From Bin87 sp034423595 (GTDB taxonomy: Bacteria; Chloroflexota; Dehalococcoidia; Lucifugimonadales; UBA3495), in assembly GCA_965207025.1 (NCBI GenBank), contig OZ242258.1:4278001-4342000 (forward strand): DNA of 64,000 nucleotides, written 5' to 3'. The translations under genes were made by a program, and so were the position numbers. The notes beneath the pieces are model-generated. The model did not search any database. It was given only the letters and a program-made list of their open reading frames with translations, and was not told the DNA's origin. Below, piece by piece: positions 9,145 to 18,854 of this stretch (positions are counted from its first letter, which is position 1; each line of letters begins with the position of its first letter).

Positions 9145-9347
9145 CCGCAAACGGCGGTAATCGCGACCATGATTGAAACAATCGCTCCTGCTACGATTCC
9201 GAGGACGATGTACCGTAATCTGGACAGATCATACTGACGTTTGCGGCAGATTAAGCACGGGCCATAACGTGTGAGAGGAACCCCTATCCTGACCGGTGCC
9301 TCGTATTCTTCGCCGCAATCTTCACATGTGATTTTCACCAGAGTCAT
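9141..9347 (-). CDS. Small zinc-ribbon membrane protein
   Basis: A 68-aa protein starting at ATG 9347 with GGAGG a few bases upstream. The N-terminal half has CEDC and, 20 residues on, CLIC: a two-knuckle zinc ribbon. The C-terminal half is one transmembrane helix (IVLGIVAGAIVSIMVAI). Its stop overlaps the GNAT start. I recognise no named family. A membrane-tethered zinc ribbon could act as a sensor or an assembly factor, but this is not shown by the sequence. Confidence 0.7.
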   Translation of the reverse strand: MTLVKITCEDCGEEYEAPVRIGVPLTRYGPCLICRKRQYDLSRLRYIVLGIVAGAIVSIMVAITAVCG

Positions 9348-9372
9348 AACGCCTCCATGCCCAGTACGTAAC

Positions 9373-9399
9373 GTGGCCGTGATTCAAAATCACGGCCAC
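9373..9399. repeat. Perfect 12-bp hairpin between two small operon genes
   Basis: GTGGCCGTGATT-CAA-AATCACGGCCAC lies between the 39-aa and 68-aa genes. It has no T-run, so it is more likely an mRNA-stabilising or processing hairpin than a full terminator. Confidence 0.75.
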
Positions 9400-9408
9400 T
9401 TGCGTTTC

Positions 9409-9528
9409 TCATATGCTGCCCCAAACACAGGTTGGACAACCTTGGCAATGTCGTCTGCCATTGCAATACATGCAAAAGTAAATCTCGTCTCGGTAAACTA
9501 TCATCCTGCAGGCTGGGCAACGAACCAT
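9409..9528 (-). CDS. 39-aa Cys-rich zinc-finger peptide
   Basis: This very short gene begins at ATG 9528 with a near-ideal AAGGAGG seven bases upstream, and ends at TGA 9411-9409. The peptide begins MVRCPACRM and contains CMYC and a C-terminal CQGCPTC: four CxxC-type knuckles in 39 residues, enough for two zinc sites. The strong ribosome site and the dense, regular cysteines argue that it is translated. It heads the zinc-ribbon/GNAT operon and is preceded by a structured leader. No family is recognised. Confidence 0.6.
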   Translation of the reverse strand: MVRCPACRMIVYRDEIYFCMYCNGRRHCQGCPTCVWGSI

Positions 9529-9563
9529 GCTGGAACCTCCTTCGCGCCATGAGGTGGCTACTT

Positions 9564-9671
9564 GCTAGGTTCGCTCATCCGCATACAGATGCACGAAGGA
9601 GGCAGATTGCCTGCCTCGTGGGAATCATCTATATGCGGACACGACGTGACGTCGCGGACCGCGAACCTAGC
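9564..9671 (-). promoter_or_regulatory. Structured RNA leader with potential anti-Shine-Dalgarno
   Basis: Three nested inverted repeats: outer arms GCTAGGTTCGC/GCGAACCTAGC (9564-9574 and 9661-9671, perfect), middle arms ATCCGCATACAGATG/CATCTATATGCGGAC (13 of 15), and a central hairpin at 9592-9620. Read on the minus strand it lies just upstream of the 39-aa gene. The central hairpin contains CCTCCTTCG (9594-9602, minus strand), a perfect complement of CGAAGGAGG at that gene's ribosome site (9536-9544); three more pairs extend it to 12. This could be a translational switch. An alternative is that it belongs to the end of the adjacent insertion sequence. Confidence 0.45.
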
Positions 9672-9703
9672 GGCGGCAGATTACCACCAGCCGGGTTACA
9701 GCG

Positions 9704-10729
9704 TCAACGTTTCGCTATCAGATCAGCATATGTGAGCCGTGTGTGCTCCAAGCGCTTGAACACATATTTCATCTGATCGATTTCAGGCATCCAATCGTGA
9801 TTCTGTTTGCCTTCCATTTCGGCCACGTAGCGATGGGCATGCTTTCGGCTATACCAGTGAAATACGCCGATGTATGCTCTCTTGATTTTCGACCAGAACG
9901 ACTCGATGCGATTGGTGGTCACGTCGCCATCCACGTACTGGCCATTGCTGTGGGTGATGGTGTGATGCTTGAACGGGATGCCTTTCCACGATCTGCTTTC
10001 GTCTGAGTAAACGGTTGAACCTGCAGCTATGTTCTCAACTGCGAACCTGCGAAGCGTCTCTTTATTGACGACTGGCATAACTTTCGCTTTGATCTGGATT
10101 TTAGGAGCGCGGTCAGGTCGTTCGGCTCCGCCAACCACTGGCAATTTACCTACAGCTCCTCTGCCGGCGTGTTGCTTTTTGTTGGCATGTTTGTTTTTCT
10201 CTTTCCCACCGAGATAGGTTTCGTCTACTTCTATGATTCCACGGAGTAATGTTGAATTGTCGGCCCATGCGGTTCTAATACGGTGGGCCAGGTGCCAAGC
10301 GGTAGCCTGTCTGATCCCCAGATCCTTCGCTAACTGGTGACTGGATTTACCTTTGTGGTGGTGAACGATCAGCCATATTGCTCGCAACCAGATCCGCAAC
10401 GGCAATTTGCTATTGTGCATGACCGTGTTGGTCTTTACTGAGAAATATTTGTGGCAAACAGAGCAACGGTACGGCTGCGATTGTCGATTTTCTACAATAT
10501 AGGTTTTATGGTTATTGCAATAAGGACATGTTCTGCCGGTTTCTCCCCATCTAACGTGTTCTATCCAATCACGGGCTTTGGATTCGTAAGCTGTGAGTTC
10601 AATGATGCCAGTTAATGAGATGTAATGGTCTTTACCTTTCTTTATTTTCGCAGAACTGGTGGTCTGGTTTTGTTGACGATCCGCACGATTTGTGCTATCC
10701 TTGTCGTGAATCACGTTGGAGCCCTCCAT
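9704..10729 (-). CDS. IS1595-family transposase
   Basis: A 341-aa protein with an N-terminal zinc ribbon (CPYC and CSVC, about residues 68-93) and a DDE catalytic domain beginning at EVDETYLGG with GRGAVGK soon after, the classic IS1595 layout. The C-terminal part contains NRIESFWS and the usual H-rich region. The codon use is noticeably more AT-rich than that of the neighbours, consistent with recent transfer. The frame is intact, so it may still be active. I cannot define both terminal inverted repeats; a hairpin at 10740-10776 sits just upstream of the start. Confidence 0.9.
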   Translation of the reverse strand: MEGSNVIHDKDSTNRADRQQNQTTSSAKIKKGKDHYISLTGIIELTAYESKARDWIEHVRWGETGRTCPYCNNHKTYIVENRQSQPYRCSVCHKYFSVKTNTVMHNSKLPLRIWLRAIWLIVHHHKGKSSHQLAKDLGIRQATAWHLAHRIRTAWADNSTLLRGIIEVDETYLGGKEKNKHANKKQHAGRGAVGKLPVVGGAERPDRAPKIQIKAKVMPVVNKETLRRFAVENIAAGSTVYSDESRSWKGIPFKHHTITHSNGQYVDGDVTTNRIESFWSKIKRAYIGVFHWYSRKHAHRYVAEMEGKQNHDWMPEIDQMKYVFKRLEHTRLTYADLIAKR

Positions 10730-10739
10730 CGTGGTGGAT

Positions 10740-10776
10740 GGCGGGTTTGTTGGTCGCCAAACTTGGCAAACCCGCC
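10740..10776. repeat. Nested hairpin upstream of the IS1595 transposase
   Basis: GGCGGGTTTG and CAAACCCGCC pair over 10 bp, with an inner TTGG/CCAA pair. It may be part of the insertion-sequence end or a block to read-through into the transposase. Confidence 0.6.
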
Positions 10777-10865
10777 GCGAATGTTGATAATGGGATTATC
10801 GCGTCGTATGCGATTCGGGTCAACGAAATGAGATATGGGTTATCTGAATACTAAATACTGTGTGA

Positions 10866-10941
10866 TGGAACCCCTGGTGGGATTCGAACCCACGACCTCG
10901 CCCGTGTGGGGGGCGCGCTCTGTCCACTGAGCTACAGAGGC
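10866..10941 (-). tRNA. tRNA-Val (CAC anticodon by position) with unusual bases
   Basis: On the minus strand a 76-nt cloverleaf folds completely: acceptor GCCTCTG/CAGGGGT (first pair G-U), D stem GCTC/GAGC, anticodon stem CGCCC/GGGCG, T arm GTGGG-TTCGAAT-CCCAC, and an encoded CCA. The anticodon loop CCCACAC gives anticodon CAC (Val). Two features are odd: position 33, almost always U, is C, and the discriminator is U rather than the A usual in tRNA-Val. It may be a diverged functional gene or a pseudo-tRNA. Confidence 0.8.
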
Positions 10942-10951
10942 CGAGGCGTCT

Positions 10952-10973
10952 GGCGAGCCAGCAATGGCTCGCC
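10952..10973. repeat. Perfect hairpin just upstream of the tRNA
   Basis: GGCGAGCCA-GCAA-TGGCTCGCC, a 9-bp stem, begins 10 bases before the tRNA 5' end. It may guide 5' leader processing or be an unrelated palindrome. Confidence 0.65.
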
Positions 10974-11227
10974 TACTCTATTTATAGTTTACGAATAAAA
11001 TACTGATTGTCAAAACTATAAACAAAATGTGCATTTTAATATCAGAAACGATTAAAACATTGCAGATTCGTGATATGCAATTACGGATCTGTCGAATAAT
11101 TACGGAAAACTATATGTGCGGTGATCGTCTATCGTTATATAATTCCGAATGTTACTTGGTAAAGAGAATCGGCGCGTCGCAGGATAGTCGTTGATTCGGT
11201 GGTTACCGCGACCGCGCAACACGCGTA
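10974..11227. other. AT-rich intergenic region upstream of the tRNA
   Basis: About 250 bases markedly richer in A/T than the flanks, with no open gene. On the minus strand a TTGACA (11008-11013) lies upstream of TAAACT (16-base gap) or TATAAA (21-base gap), a plausible but imperfect tRNA promoter. The composition shift next to an insertion sequence and a tRNA suggests acquired DNA. Confidence 0.5.
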
Positions 11228-11323
11228 TCAATCCCTAAAGTTGTCACCGCCCACGGGCTGAGGGACGACAAAATTCAGCAGAGCGGGCAGGTCACACTCG
11301 GAGAAGTTGCGGACGGTGAACAT
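11228..11323 (-). pseudogene. 31-codon GNAT-like N-terminal fragment
   Basis: ATG 11323 to TGA 11230-11228 encodes a short peptide beginning MFTVRNFSECDLPALLNFV, which resembles the first strand and helix of GNAT acetyltransferases. It then stops in the AT-rich spacer. It sits 11 bp after the amidase stop on the same strand. The likeness is by eye only; a truncated gene end is my best reading. Confidence 0.3.
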
Positions 11324-11334
11324 GACAAGCCACG

Positions 11335-12774
11335 CTAAACCGGCGCACGGCGGGTTTGCCAGCCGGTGGCCTGCTGGTAGGCGTAGGCGGCGCGCAGGAT
11401 GGTTGACTCGGCGAAGGGGCCACCGCCCAGTTGCAGGCCGATAGGGAGGCCGTCTTCGGTAAAACCGCCGGGGATGGATACCGCCGGCATTCCGACCAAT
11501 GGGTAGCACCCGGTGTAGGAGCGGCGGAAGAAGAACCGCTGGCGCACGTCGTCGGCCGACTCGAAGGGCGCGGTCAGGGCGTCGTGGCGCGGAGCCGGAT
11601 AGGGAGCGGTGGGGCACACCAGCACGCTAACCTGATTGAACGCATCCTCGAACTGGTGGCGGAGCAGGACGCGGGCCTTCATGGCGCGGTTCTGCACCTT
11701 GGCCGGCACCAGGGCGGCGGACTGGAGGCGGGTGCGGGAGGCGCGGTCGAGGAGTTCGGGAGAGCGACGCATGAGGTCGTCGCGGGCGCCGGCCCCCTCG
11801 GTGTCGGCGATGCCCACGAAGATGGCGCCGGCGATCTCGGTGAGAGGCAGGGATATGTCGGAGATCTCCGCTCCCAGGCCGGCCATGGTTTCCAACGCGT
11901 CATCGACGGCGCGGCGCACGTCGGGGTGCATGTCGGGCGCGTCGCAAAGCTCGGTCATGCGACCGATGCGCATGCCGCGTATATCGCCGTCCAGCATGCC
12001 GTAGTAGTCCGGCACGGGTCGGCGGCTGGTGGTGGGATCCAAGGGGTCGTAGCCGGCGACGGCTCCCAGTACCAGGGCGCAGTCCTCGACGGTTTTGGTC
12101 ATGGGCGACGCGGCGTCCAGGAACCAGCACATGGGGGTTATGCCGTGGCGACTGATGCGGGTGAAGGTGGGACGGAGCCCGACGGCGTTACAGTATGACG
12201 CCGGGCCGCGCCCGCTGCCGCCGGTATCCTCGCCGACCGACGCGGCGCAGAGGTGGGCGGCCAGGGCCGCGCCGGAACCGCTGCTGGACTCTCCGGGGGT
12301 GTGTCCGAAACGCCAGGGATTCTGCGGCGTGCCGTAGGGTGGATCGGCGGTGCCGCCCATGGCCAGCTCGCTGAGGTTGAGCTTGCCCAGCAGGATAGCG
12401 CCGGCTTCTTTCAAACGGCTTACGATGGTCGCGTCGTGGGACGGGACGTTTTCGGAGTAGGCGCGAGAACCGTTGCTGGTGAGGATGCCGGCGGTGTTGA
12501 ACTGGTCCTTGATGGCGACGGGCGCGCCGAACAATGGAGCGTTGACCAGGCTTTCGTCGCCGCGGCGCAGCGCTGCATCGATGTCGGCGGCGGCTCCCAG
12601 AGCCTCCTCGCGGGTTACGGTGATGTATGCCTTGATGTCGCCGTCGATGGTGTCAATGCGCTCCAGGTAGGCGTTGACCGCGTCGGTAGCGGTGAACTCG
12701 CCGGCGCGGATGGCGGCGGAGGTTGCGGCGGCGGAGAGGAAAACGATCTGGTCGGGGTTAGGCGTTGATGCCAT
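11335..12774 (-). CDS. Amidase-signature-family hydrolase
   Basis: A 479-aa protein with the full amidase signature: catalytic Lys89 in GAPVAIKDQF, the Ser-rich loop GESSSGSG at 161-168, and nucleophile Ser187 in EDTGGSGRG. Typical members hydrolyse a C-N amide bond through a Ser-cisSer-Lys triad. The usual DTGGSIR is GSGRG here, a small departure around the nucleophile. A GatC-like small protein is encoded 26 bp upstream on the same strand. The length matches GatA, but GatB is absent nearby and non-tRNA amidases also occur with GatC-like partners, so the substrate is unknown. Confidence 0.88.
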   Translation of the reverse strand: MASTPNPDQIVFLSAAATSAAIRAGEFTATDAVNAYLERIDTIDGDIKAYITVTREEALGAAADIDAALRRGDESLVNAPLFGAPVAIKDQFNTAGILTSNGSRAYSENVPSHDATIVSRLKEAGAILLGKLNLSELAMGGTADPPYGTPQNPWRFGHTPGESSSGSGAALAAHLCAASVGEDTGGSGRGPASYCNAVGLRPTFTRISRHGITPMCWFLDAASPMTKTVEDCALVLGAVAGYDPLDPTTSRRPVPDYYGMLDGDIRGMRIGRMTELCDAPDMHPDVRRAVDDALETMAGLGAEISDISLPLTEIAGAIFVGIADTEGAGARDDLMRRSPELLDRASRTRLQSAALVPAKVQNRAMKARVLLRHQFEDAFNQVSVLVCPTAPYPAPRHDALTAPFESADDVRQRFFFRRSYTGCYPLVGMPAVSIPGGFTEDGLPIGLQLGGGPFAESTILRAAYAYQQATGWQTRRAPV

Positions 12775-12800
12775 GCTTTACACCTTCGTCTGGTCAGGGC

Positions 12801-12992
12801 TTATTCGCCAAGGTCGGGGAAGATTGCGACGGGTTCAATGCCCTCGAGGTCGAGGTCGCGGAGGCGGTCCAGTTCCTGAATGAGGCTGGCGAAACGGTTC
12901 GCGACCTCGGGGAGCTCGGCTTCGTCAATGGGTATGCCTACAAGGTTGGCGAGCATCAAAACTTGTTCACGAGAGAAATCTGCGGCGGACAT
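12801..12992 (-). CDS. Small GatC-like protein (DUF4089 type) paired with the amidase
   Basis: A 63-aa helical protein starting at ATG 12992 with AGGTG upstream (an in-frame TTG at 12998 is possible). Features: REQVLMLANLVGIPIDEAEL, a helix with RFASLIQELDRL, then EGIEPVAIFP, which matches the GatC pattern in which the C-terminal tail wraps the amidase. GatC stabilises GatA; here it likely stabilises the downstream amidase. The two genes form an operon. Confidence 0.75.
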   Translation of the reverse strand: MSAADFSREQVLMLANLVGIPIDEAELPEVANRFASLIQELDRLRDLDLEGIEPVAIFPDLGE

Positions 12993-13106
12993 GGTCAATC
13001 ACCTGCGGTTTCAGATCTAAGCATTTGGGATGTTCACAATAACAGCGCCCAATTTGTTGAATATACCATTTGATGCAATATGCCGACCTGAGGAAATGGC
13101 TGCTTG

Positions 13107-13230
13107 CAGGGCCATTCGATTGTCGAGTGTGTCGTTGCGAGCGCAGCGTGGCAATCTCGTTCCGACCGCTCACAGCTCGCGGGATTGCCACGTCGCTACC
13201 GCTCCTCGCAATGACAATCGAAAGGCCCTG
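13107..13230. repeat. Complete 124-bp palindromic dispersed element (MITE/REP-like)
   Basis: The ends are CAGGGCC and GGCCCTG, followed inward by ATTCGATTGTC/GACAATCGAA and then GTCGTTGCGAGCG/CGCTCCTCGCAATGAC. This is the most complete copy in the window; partial or core copies are at 2108, 2271 and 27263. It has no open frame. Confidence 0.85.
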
Positions 13231-13236
13231 GGCTGC

Positions 13237-13265
13237 TTGACCGTCCCGGTACCCTGTGCTATCTT
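13237..13265 (+). promoter_or_regulatory. Sigma70-type promoter of the thiamine unit
   Basis: TTGACC (13237-13242), 17-base spacer, TATCTT (13260-13265). Transcription would begin about 20 bases before the TPP riboswitch. Confidence 0.65.
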
Positions 13266-13289
13266 GCCCCTACAAACGAATATGATTCT

Positions 13290-13385
13290 GGCGGGAGCTT
13301 GGTTATGCCAGGCTGAGAGGGCGGCCAAACAGCCGCCGACCGTAGCACCTGATCCGGGTAATGCCGGCGTAGGAATTGGGATTTG
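13290..13385 (+). promoter_or_regulatory. TPP riboswitch (THI element)
   Basis: The conserved cores are visible: GGCTGAGAGG in the pyrimidine-sensing arm and CACCTGATCCGGGTAATGCC with GGCGTAGGAA in the pyrophosphate-sensing arm, enclosed by GCGGGAGC at the start. An optional GC-rich arm (GGGCGGC/GCCGCC) lies between them. It binds thiamine pyrophosphate and switches off expression of the downstream SSF transporter. Confidence 0.95.
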
Positions 13386-13395
13386 CCATTAGTTT

Positions 13396-13427
13396 ACCGC
13401 CAGAGTTGAAAAACTGGCGGTTTTCTC
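13396..13427 (+). terminator. Riboswitch expression-platform terminator
   Basis: ACCGCCAG and CTGGCGGT form an 8-bp stem (13396-13421) followed by TTTCT, immediately after the riboswitch and about 50 bases before the transporter start. It implies control by premature termination. Confidence 0.8.
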
Positions 13428-13476
13428 TTGTCTGTACGGGCTGAGCCGCCGCGGTTGGCCGACCGGGAGGTTCAAT

Positions 13477-14976
13477 ATGCTGGATACCGGAGTGGGAATC
13501 GCGACCGTGGTCCTGGTGTGCGCGGCGTTCCTGTTCATGGGAATTTCGTACATAGGGCGACGGCGCCAAAGCATCGAGGACTACACCACTTCACGCAACC
13601 ACGCGCCGGTGAATGTGGGGGTTGCCACGCTGGTGGCGTCCATGTTCGGCACGTGGGTGCTGCTCAGCCCTGGCGAGTCGGGCGCCAACTTCGGCATCAT
13701 TTCACTGGTGGGGTACGCGCTGGGCATGGCCGGAATACCGGTGATGTTCATGTTTGTGGGGCCGCGCATCCGGCAACTGATGCCAAACGGCCATTCGGTT
13801 ACGGAGTACGTGCGGCACCGCTTCGGCCTGGTCCCCTTTGTGTCGATATTCGTGGTGATCATCTTCGTCATCGGGATCTTCATCACGGCGGAGATGACGG
13901 CGATAACGGCGGCGGTGAGCATTCTGACCGGCTCACCAGCCTGGGCCACGGCCGTCGCAGTGGGCCTGGTGGTAATCGCCTACACCGCCTACGGAGGGCT
14001 GCGCGTCTCGATCTACACCGACCGCATCCAGTTCTGGGTGCTGATCCCGGTATTGCTGCTCCTGCTGGTGGTGGCCGCCGTGCTGGTGGGCAACACGGGA
14101 GCCTGGAAAGCCGCCGCCGGTTCCGGGGCGCTCTCGGTTTCCCGGGCCGACAGCTACTTCTTTGCCATAGTCCTGATAATTGGCATCGTCGCGTCCAACG
14201 CATTCCATCCCGGGATGTGGCAGCGGGTGTACACGGTGGAAAGCCAGAGCGCGCTGAACCGCAGTCTTTGGGGCGCCACTATCATAGCCATCCCGCTCAC
14301 TTTCCTGATGGGAATGGCCGGCATTGCCGCCGTGGGCAACGGGTCGGTTGGCCCGTTCGAGTACCCGGCGGTGGCGGCCGCGCTGTTCGCCCTGGCCGGC
14401 GACGTGTTCCCGCTGTGGATGCACTTCCTGATGCTCATCTGCGCCCTGATGCTGGCGATGAGCACGCTGGACACGCTGATGAACGGCCTGGGCAGCGGCA
14501 TCGCCGCGGACCTCGCCGGCGTGGGTCTGCAACGCAACATGATCCTGTGGCTCGCACGGGGAGTCACCGTGATAGTGGCGATTCCCGCCATCATCGTTGC
14601 CTCCCAGGGGCACAGTGTGCTCTACGTGTTCCTCATCGCGGACCTTCTCGGCGCAGCCATCGCAATGCCCATGCTGATCGGCCTCTACTCCAGTCGCATG
14701 CCCGGCTGGGGCGTGTTGTTGGCGGGAGCGGTGGGCATCGTCATCGGCGCGCTCTACTATCCCAAGCCCGATCTGCTCTCGCCGTGGGCGCTAACTTCGC
14801 CCATTGGTGGGCAGATGTTCTTCGCGTTTGCATCGGCGTTGGTGATTTCGTCGGTCATCGCCTTCGTCATCATCATCGGCCAACGTATGGCTGCACCATC
14901 CCGTGAGTACGACTTCGCCGCCCTCAACTCCAACGTCGGCCTCATCGACGAACCCGCCGTAGCCGACGACTGCTAA
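13477..14976 (+). CDS. Sodium:solute symporter (SSF) under TPP control, candidate HMP/thiamine-precursor transporter
   Basis: A 499-aa SSF-family protein with about 13 membrane helices; the family motif appears around GGLRVSIYTDRIQFWVLIP and NAFHPGMWQRVYTVES. GGGAGG precedes the ATG. Because its leader is a TPP riboswitch and thiC lies downstream, uptake of thiamine or its pyrimidine precursor is likely; the SSF transporter ThiV was proposed for this role in other organisms on the same kind of evidence. The substrate itself cannot be read from the sequence. Confidence 0.85.
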   Translation: MLDTGVGIATVVLVCAAFLFMGISYIGRRRQSIEDYTTSRNHAPVNVGVATLVASMFGTWVLLSPGESGANFGIISLVGYALGMAGIPVMFMFVGPRIRQLMPNGHSVTEYVRHRFGLVPFVSIFVVIIFVIGIFITAEMTAITAAVSILTGSPAWATAVAVGLVVIAYTAYGGLRVSIYTDRIQFWVLIPVLLLLLVVAAVLVGNTGAWKAAAGSGALSVSRADSYFFAIVLIIGIVASNAFHPGMWQRVYTVESQSALNRSLWGATIIAIPLTFLMGMAGIAAVGNGSVGPFEYPAVAAALFALAGDVFPLWMHFLMLICALMLAMSTLDTLMNGLGSGIAADLAGVGLQRNMILWLARGVTVIVAIPAIIVASQGHSVLYVFLIADLLGAAIAMPMLIGLYSSRMPGWGVLLAGAVGIVIGALYYPKPDLLSPWALTSPIGGQMFFAFASALVISSVIAFVIIIGQRMAAPSREYDFAALNSNVGLIDEPAVADDC

Positions 14977-14990
14977 CCGCGTCATTCAAC

Positions 14991-15041
14991 GTAGGGGCGA
15001 ATAATTATTCGCCCCTGCTGGATTCCCGCTTTCGCGGGAAT
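14991..15041. repeat. Two intergenic hairpins between the symporter and thiC
   Basis: GTAGGGGCGAAT/ATTCGCCCCTGC at 14991-15018 is followed by ATTCCCGC-TTTC-GCGGGAAT at 15022-15041. Both belong to families repeated in the window and may attenuate read-through into thiC. Confidence 0.8.
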
Positions 15042-15076
15042 GACGATTATAGAGACGTACAAGGAGGAACCACCGC

Positions 15077-16957
<1,881 letters not shown>

Positions 16958-17075
16958 GGATTGTCGTCAGAATCAGGATTTCCGGGATTAGGGGATTACC
17001 AGGATTCGGGTCGTTGAAGTGTCAACGCAATCCTGATAAATCCTCAAATCCGGTCAATCTTGATTCTGACAATCC
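16958..17075. repeat. Long imperfect inverted repeat between convergent genes
   Basis: GGATTGTCGTCAGAATCAGGATT at the left has the counterpart TTGATTCTGACAATCC at the right, with further GGATT/AATCC pairs inside. It lies between thiC and the convergent antiporter and probably acts as a two-way terminator. Confidence 0.6.
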
Positions 17076-17096
17076 TGTGCCACGGGCGGCCAGGGG

Positions 17097-18797
17097 TCAG
17101 CCCCGGCCCTCGGTCAACATCAATTCCACCACATCCCCCACCCGGACGGAGCCCAGCACCTTTTCGCTGTCTCTGTCCACCACCGGGATGGCTGATAACC
17201 CGGCATCCGTCATCCGCTGTAGCACGTCCTCGACCGGTTCATCCGGAAAGGCGACCGGAGTCTCCTGCCGCACCACCTCGCCCAGCAATGTATCGGGCCA
17301 GGCGTCTTTCGGCAGGTAACGGAACGCCCCCATGGACGCGATGCCGGCCAGCGTGTCACCGTCCACCACCACATAGTCGTACTGCTGGGGAATCGCCCAG
17401 CGTTCGGTGAATTCGCGTACCGAAACCGATACGTTGGGGAGTCGTCGGGTTCGATCCAGTATGTCCTCCACAACCGTGTCGTCCAGTGCGAACAGGACGG
17501 CGCCGCTGGGAATGTTGCGCAGGTTAGTGGTTGGGGCCACCTTCCGGCTCGCCCGGTTCACGGCGAAGCTGATGGCCGGCGGCATAAAGAGGATGTAGCA
17601 GAACATCACCAGCACCAGGAACGAGAAAACCGATTCGTGTATCGTCCCCGATTCCCGCAGCACCAGCAGCAGCGCGATTTCGGCCACGCCCTTGCCCATC
17701 AGGCCGGATGCTACTGCATACGGCACGGTGAGCCGGGATACGTATGCTCCAAAGAAAGCGCCGATGAAGTTGCCGAACAGCGGGATCAAAGCCAGCGCCA
17801 GCATCGTCCACGCCGGCAACTCCACGAACGAAAAGGTGAAATGCAGCCCGGCGGAGGCGAAAAACAGCGGGACGAACAGGCCTTCCGCAGTGCTCCGCAG
17901 CCCCGGCATGATTTCCCGGCGCACTTGATACGGCAGCCCTGCCAGAGACGCGCCGAACAGCAGCGCGCCCAGCGTGCCATGCAACCCGACCAACTCGGCG
18001 GCGTCCACCACAAGGAACAGTACCCCCAACAACAGACCGAGCGAGAGTTGCGGCACCTGTATCACCCGTTGCAGCAGCGCTACCAGCGGCGGCAGTACCC
18101 GCGACGACAGCACCCACGAAACGGCCGCAAACCCCACGACCTTGCCCAGCAGGATCGCGATCCCGGCCACCGAAACCTCATGGACGTGGTCCCCGATGCT
18201 GAACCCGATCAGCAGCAGCGTGATCAATTCGGAGATCACCACCACGGTGAAAATTTGCAGCCCGATGGGGTCCCTCAGCCGCCCGTCGTCGGCCAATACC
18301 TTAGCGACTATTCCCAGACTGGTCATCGACAGTATCCCGGCCAGCGCCAGCGCCTCTCCGAATTCCAGGTCAATGCCGAAGTCGTAGATCGCTCCCGTGG
18401 TTACCACCATGGAAATTCCCAGAGAAAACAGGACGGACAACATGGCGGCCAGGAAGTAATGCCCGCGCAGTGATTCCACAAAGCTGGAGATGTCGATCTC
18501 GTCGAGCCCGATCAGGAAGAAGAATATGAAAACTCCCAGGGTTAACAGCAGCTCAACGTGGCCCGTGGCCTGCACGTGCCAGATTCCCAGGGAATTCAGC
18601 ACCGGCCCCAGCAGGATGCCCACTGCCGCGTAGGCGATGATGGCGTTCAAACGCAGGCGGCGAAACAGCCCCTCCGCCAGCTTGGCGGCGATGATCAGGA
18701 TGCCCAACGCCAGGAGCGACTCCTTGATTTGGCCCGACGTGCCGACAACGCTACCCAACCAATCCACCGCCGGAAGCCACAAGCCTTCCAGGATCAT
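17097..18797 (-). CDS. CPA2-type cation/proton antiporter with C-terminal CBS domains
   Basis: A 566-aa protein. Residues 1-400 are about 12 membrane helices of the Na+/H+ exchanger type (GVFIFFFLIGLDEID, then GLMGKGVAEIALLL). The C-terminal 150 residues are soluble and contain a linker and a CBS region (VRQETPVAFPDEPVEDVL, then AIPVVDRDSEKVLGSVR), which usually senses adenine nucleotides. KefB-like proteins carry a TrkA-N domain here instead, so regulation likely differs. A GAGAGG precedes the ATG. A 36-aa membrane peptide is encoded just upstream on the same strand. Confidence 0.88.
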   Translation of the reverse strand: MILEGLWLPAVDWLGSVVGTSGQIKESLLALGILIIAAKLAEGLFRRLRLNAIIAYAAVGILLGPVLNSLGIWHVQATGHVELLLTLGVFIFFFLIGLDEIDISSFVESLRGHYFLAAMLSVLFSLGISMVVTTGAIYDFGIDLEFGEALALAGILSMTSLGIVAKVLADDGRLRDPIGLQIFTVVVISELITLLLIGFSIGDHVHEVSVAGIAILLGKVVGFAAVSWVLSSRVLPPLVALLQRVIQVPQLSLGLLLGVLFLVVDAAELVGLHGTLGALLFGASLAGLPYQVRREIMPGLRSTAEGLFVPLFFASAGLHFTFSFVELPAWTMLALALIPLFGNFIGAFFGAYVSRLTVPYAVASGLMGKGVAEIALLLVLRESGTIHESVFSFLVLVMFCYILFMPPAISFAVNRASRKVAPTTNLRNIPSGAVLFALDDTVVEDILDRTRRLPNVSVSVREFTERWAIPQQYDYVVVDGDTLAGIASMGAFRYLPKDAWPDTLLGEVVRQETPVAFPDEPVEDVLQRMTDAGLSAIPVVDRDSEKVLGSVRVGDVVELMLTEGRG

Positions 18798-18854
18798 CTT
18801 GTACCTCTCCGGCTATTGAGGGGCGTTGATTTCAAATTCAGCCGGCAACCTGAT

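Noticed and set aside
11335..12992. Amidase and GatC-like pair considered as the tRNA-Gln amidotransferase GatCAB
   Set aside because: No gatB nearby, and the nucleophile loop departs from typical GatA; a substrate-specific amidase is likelier.
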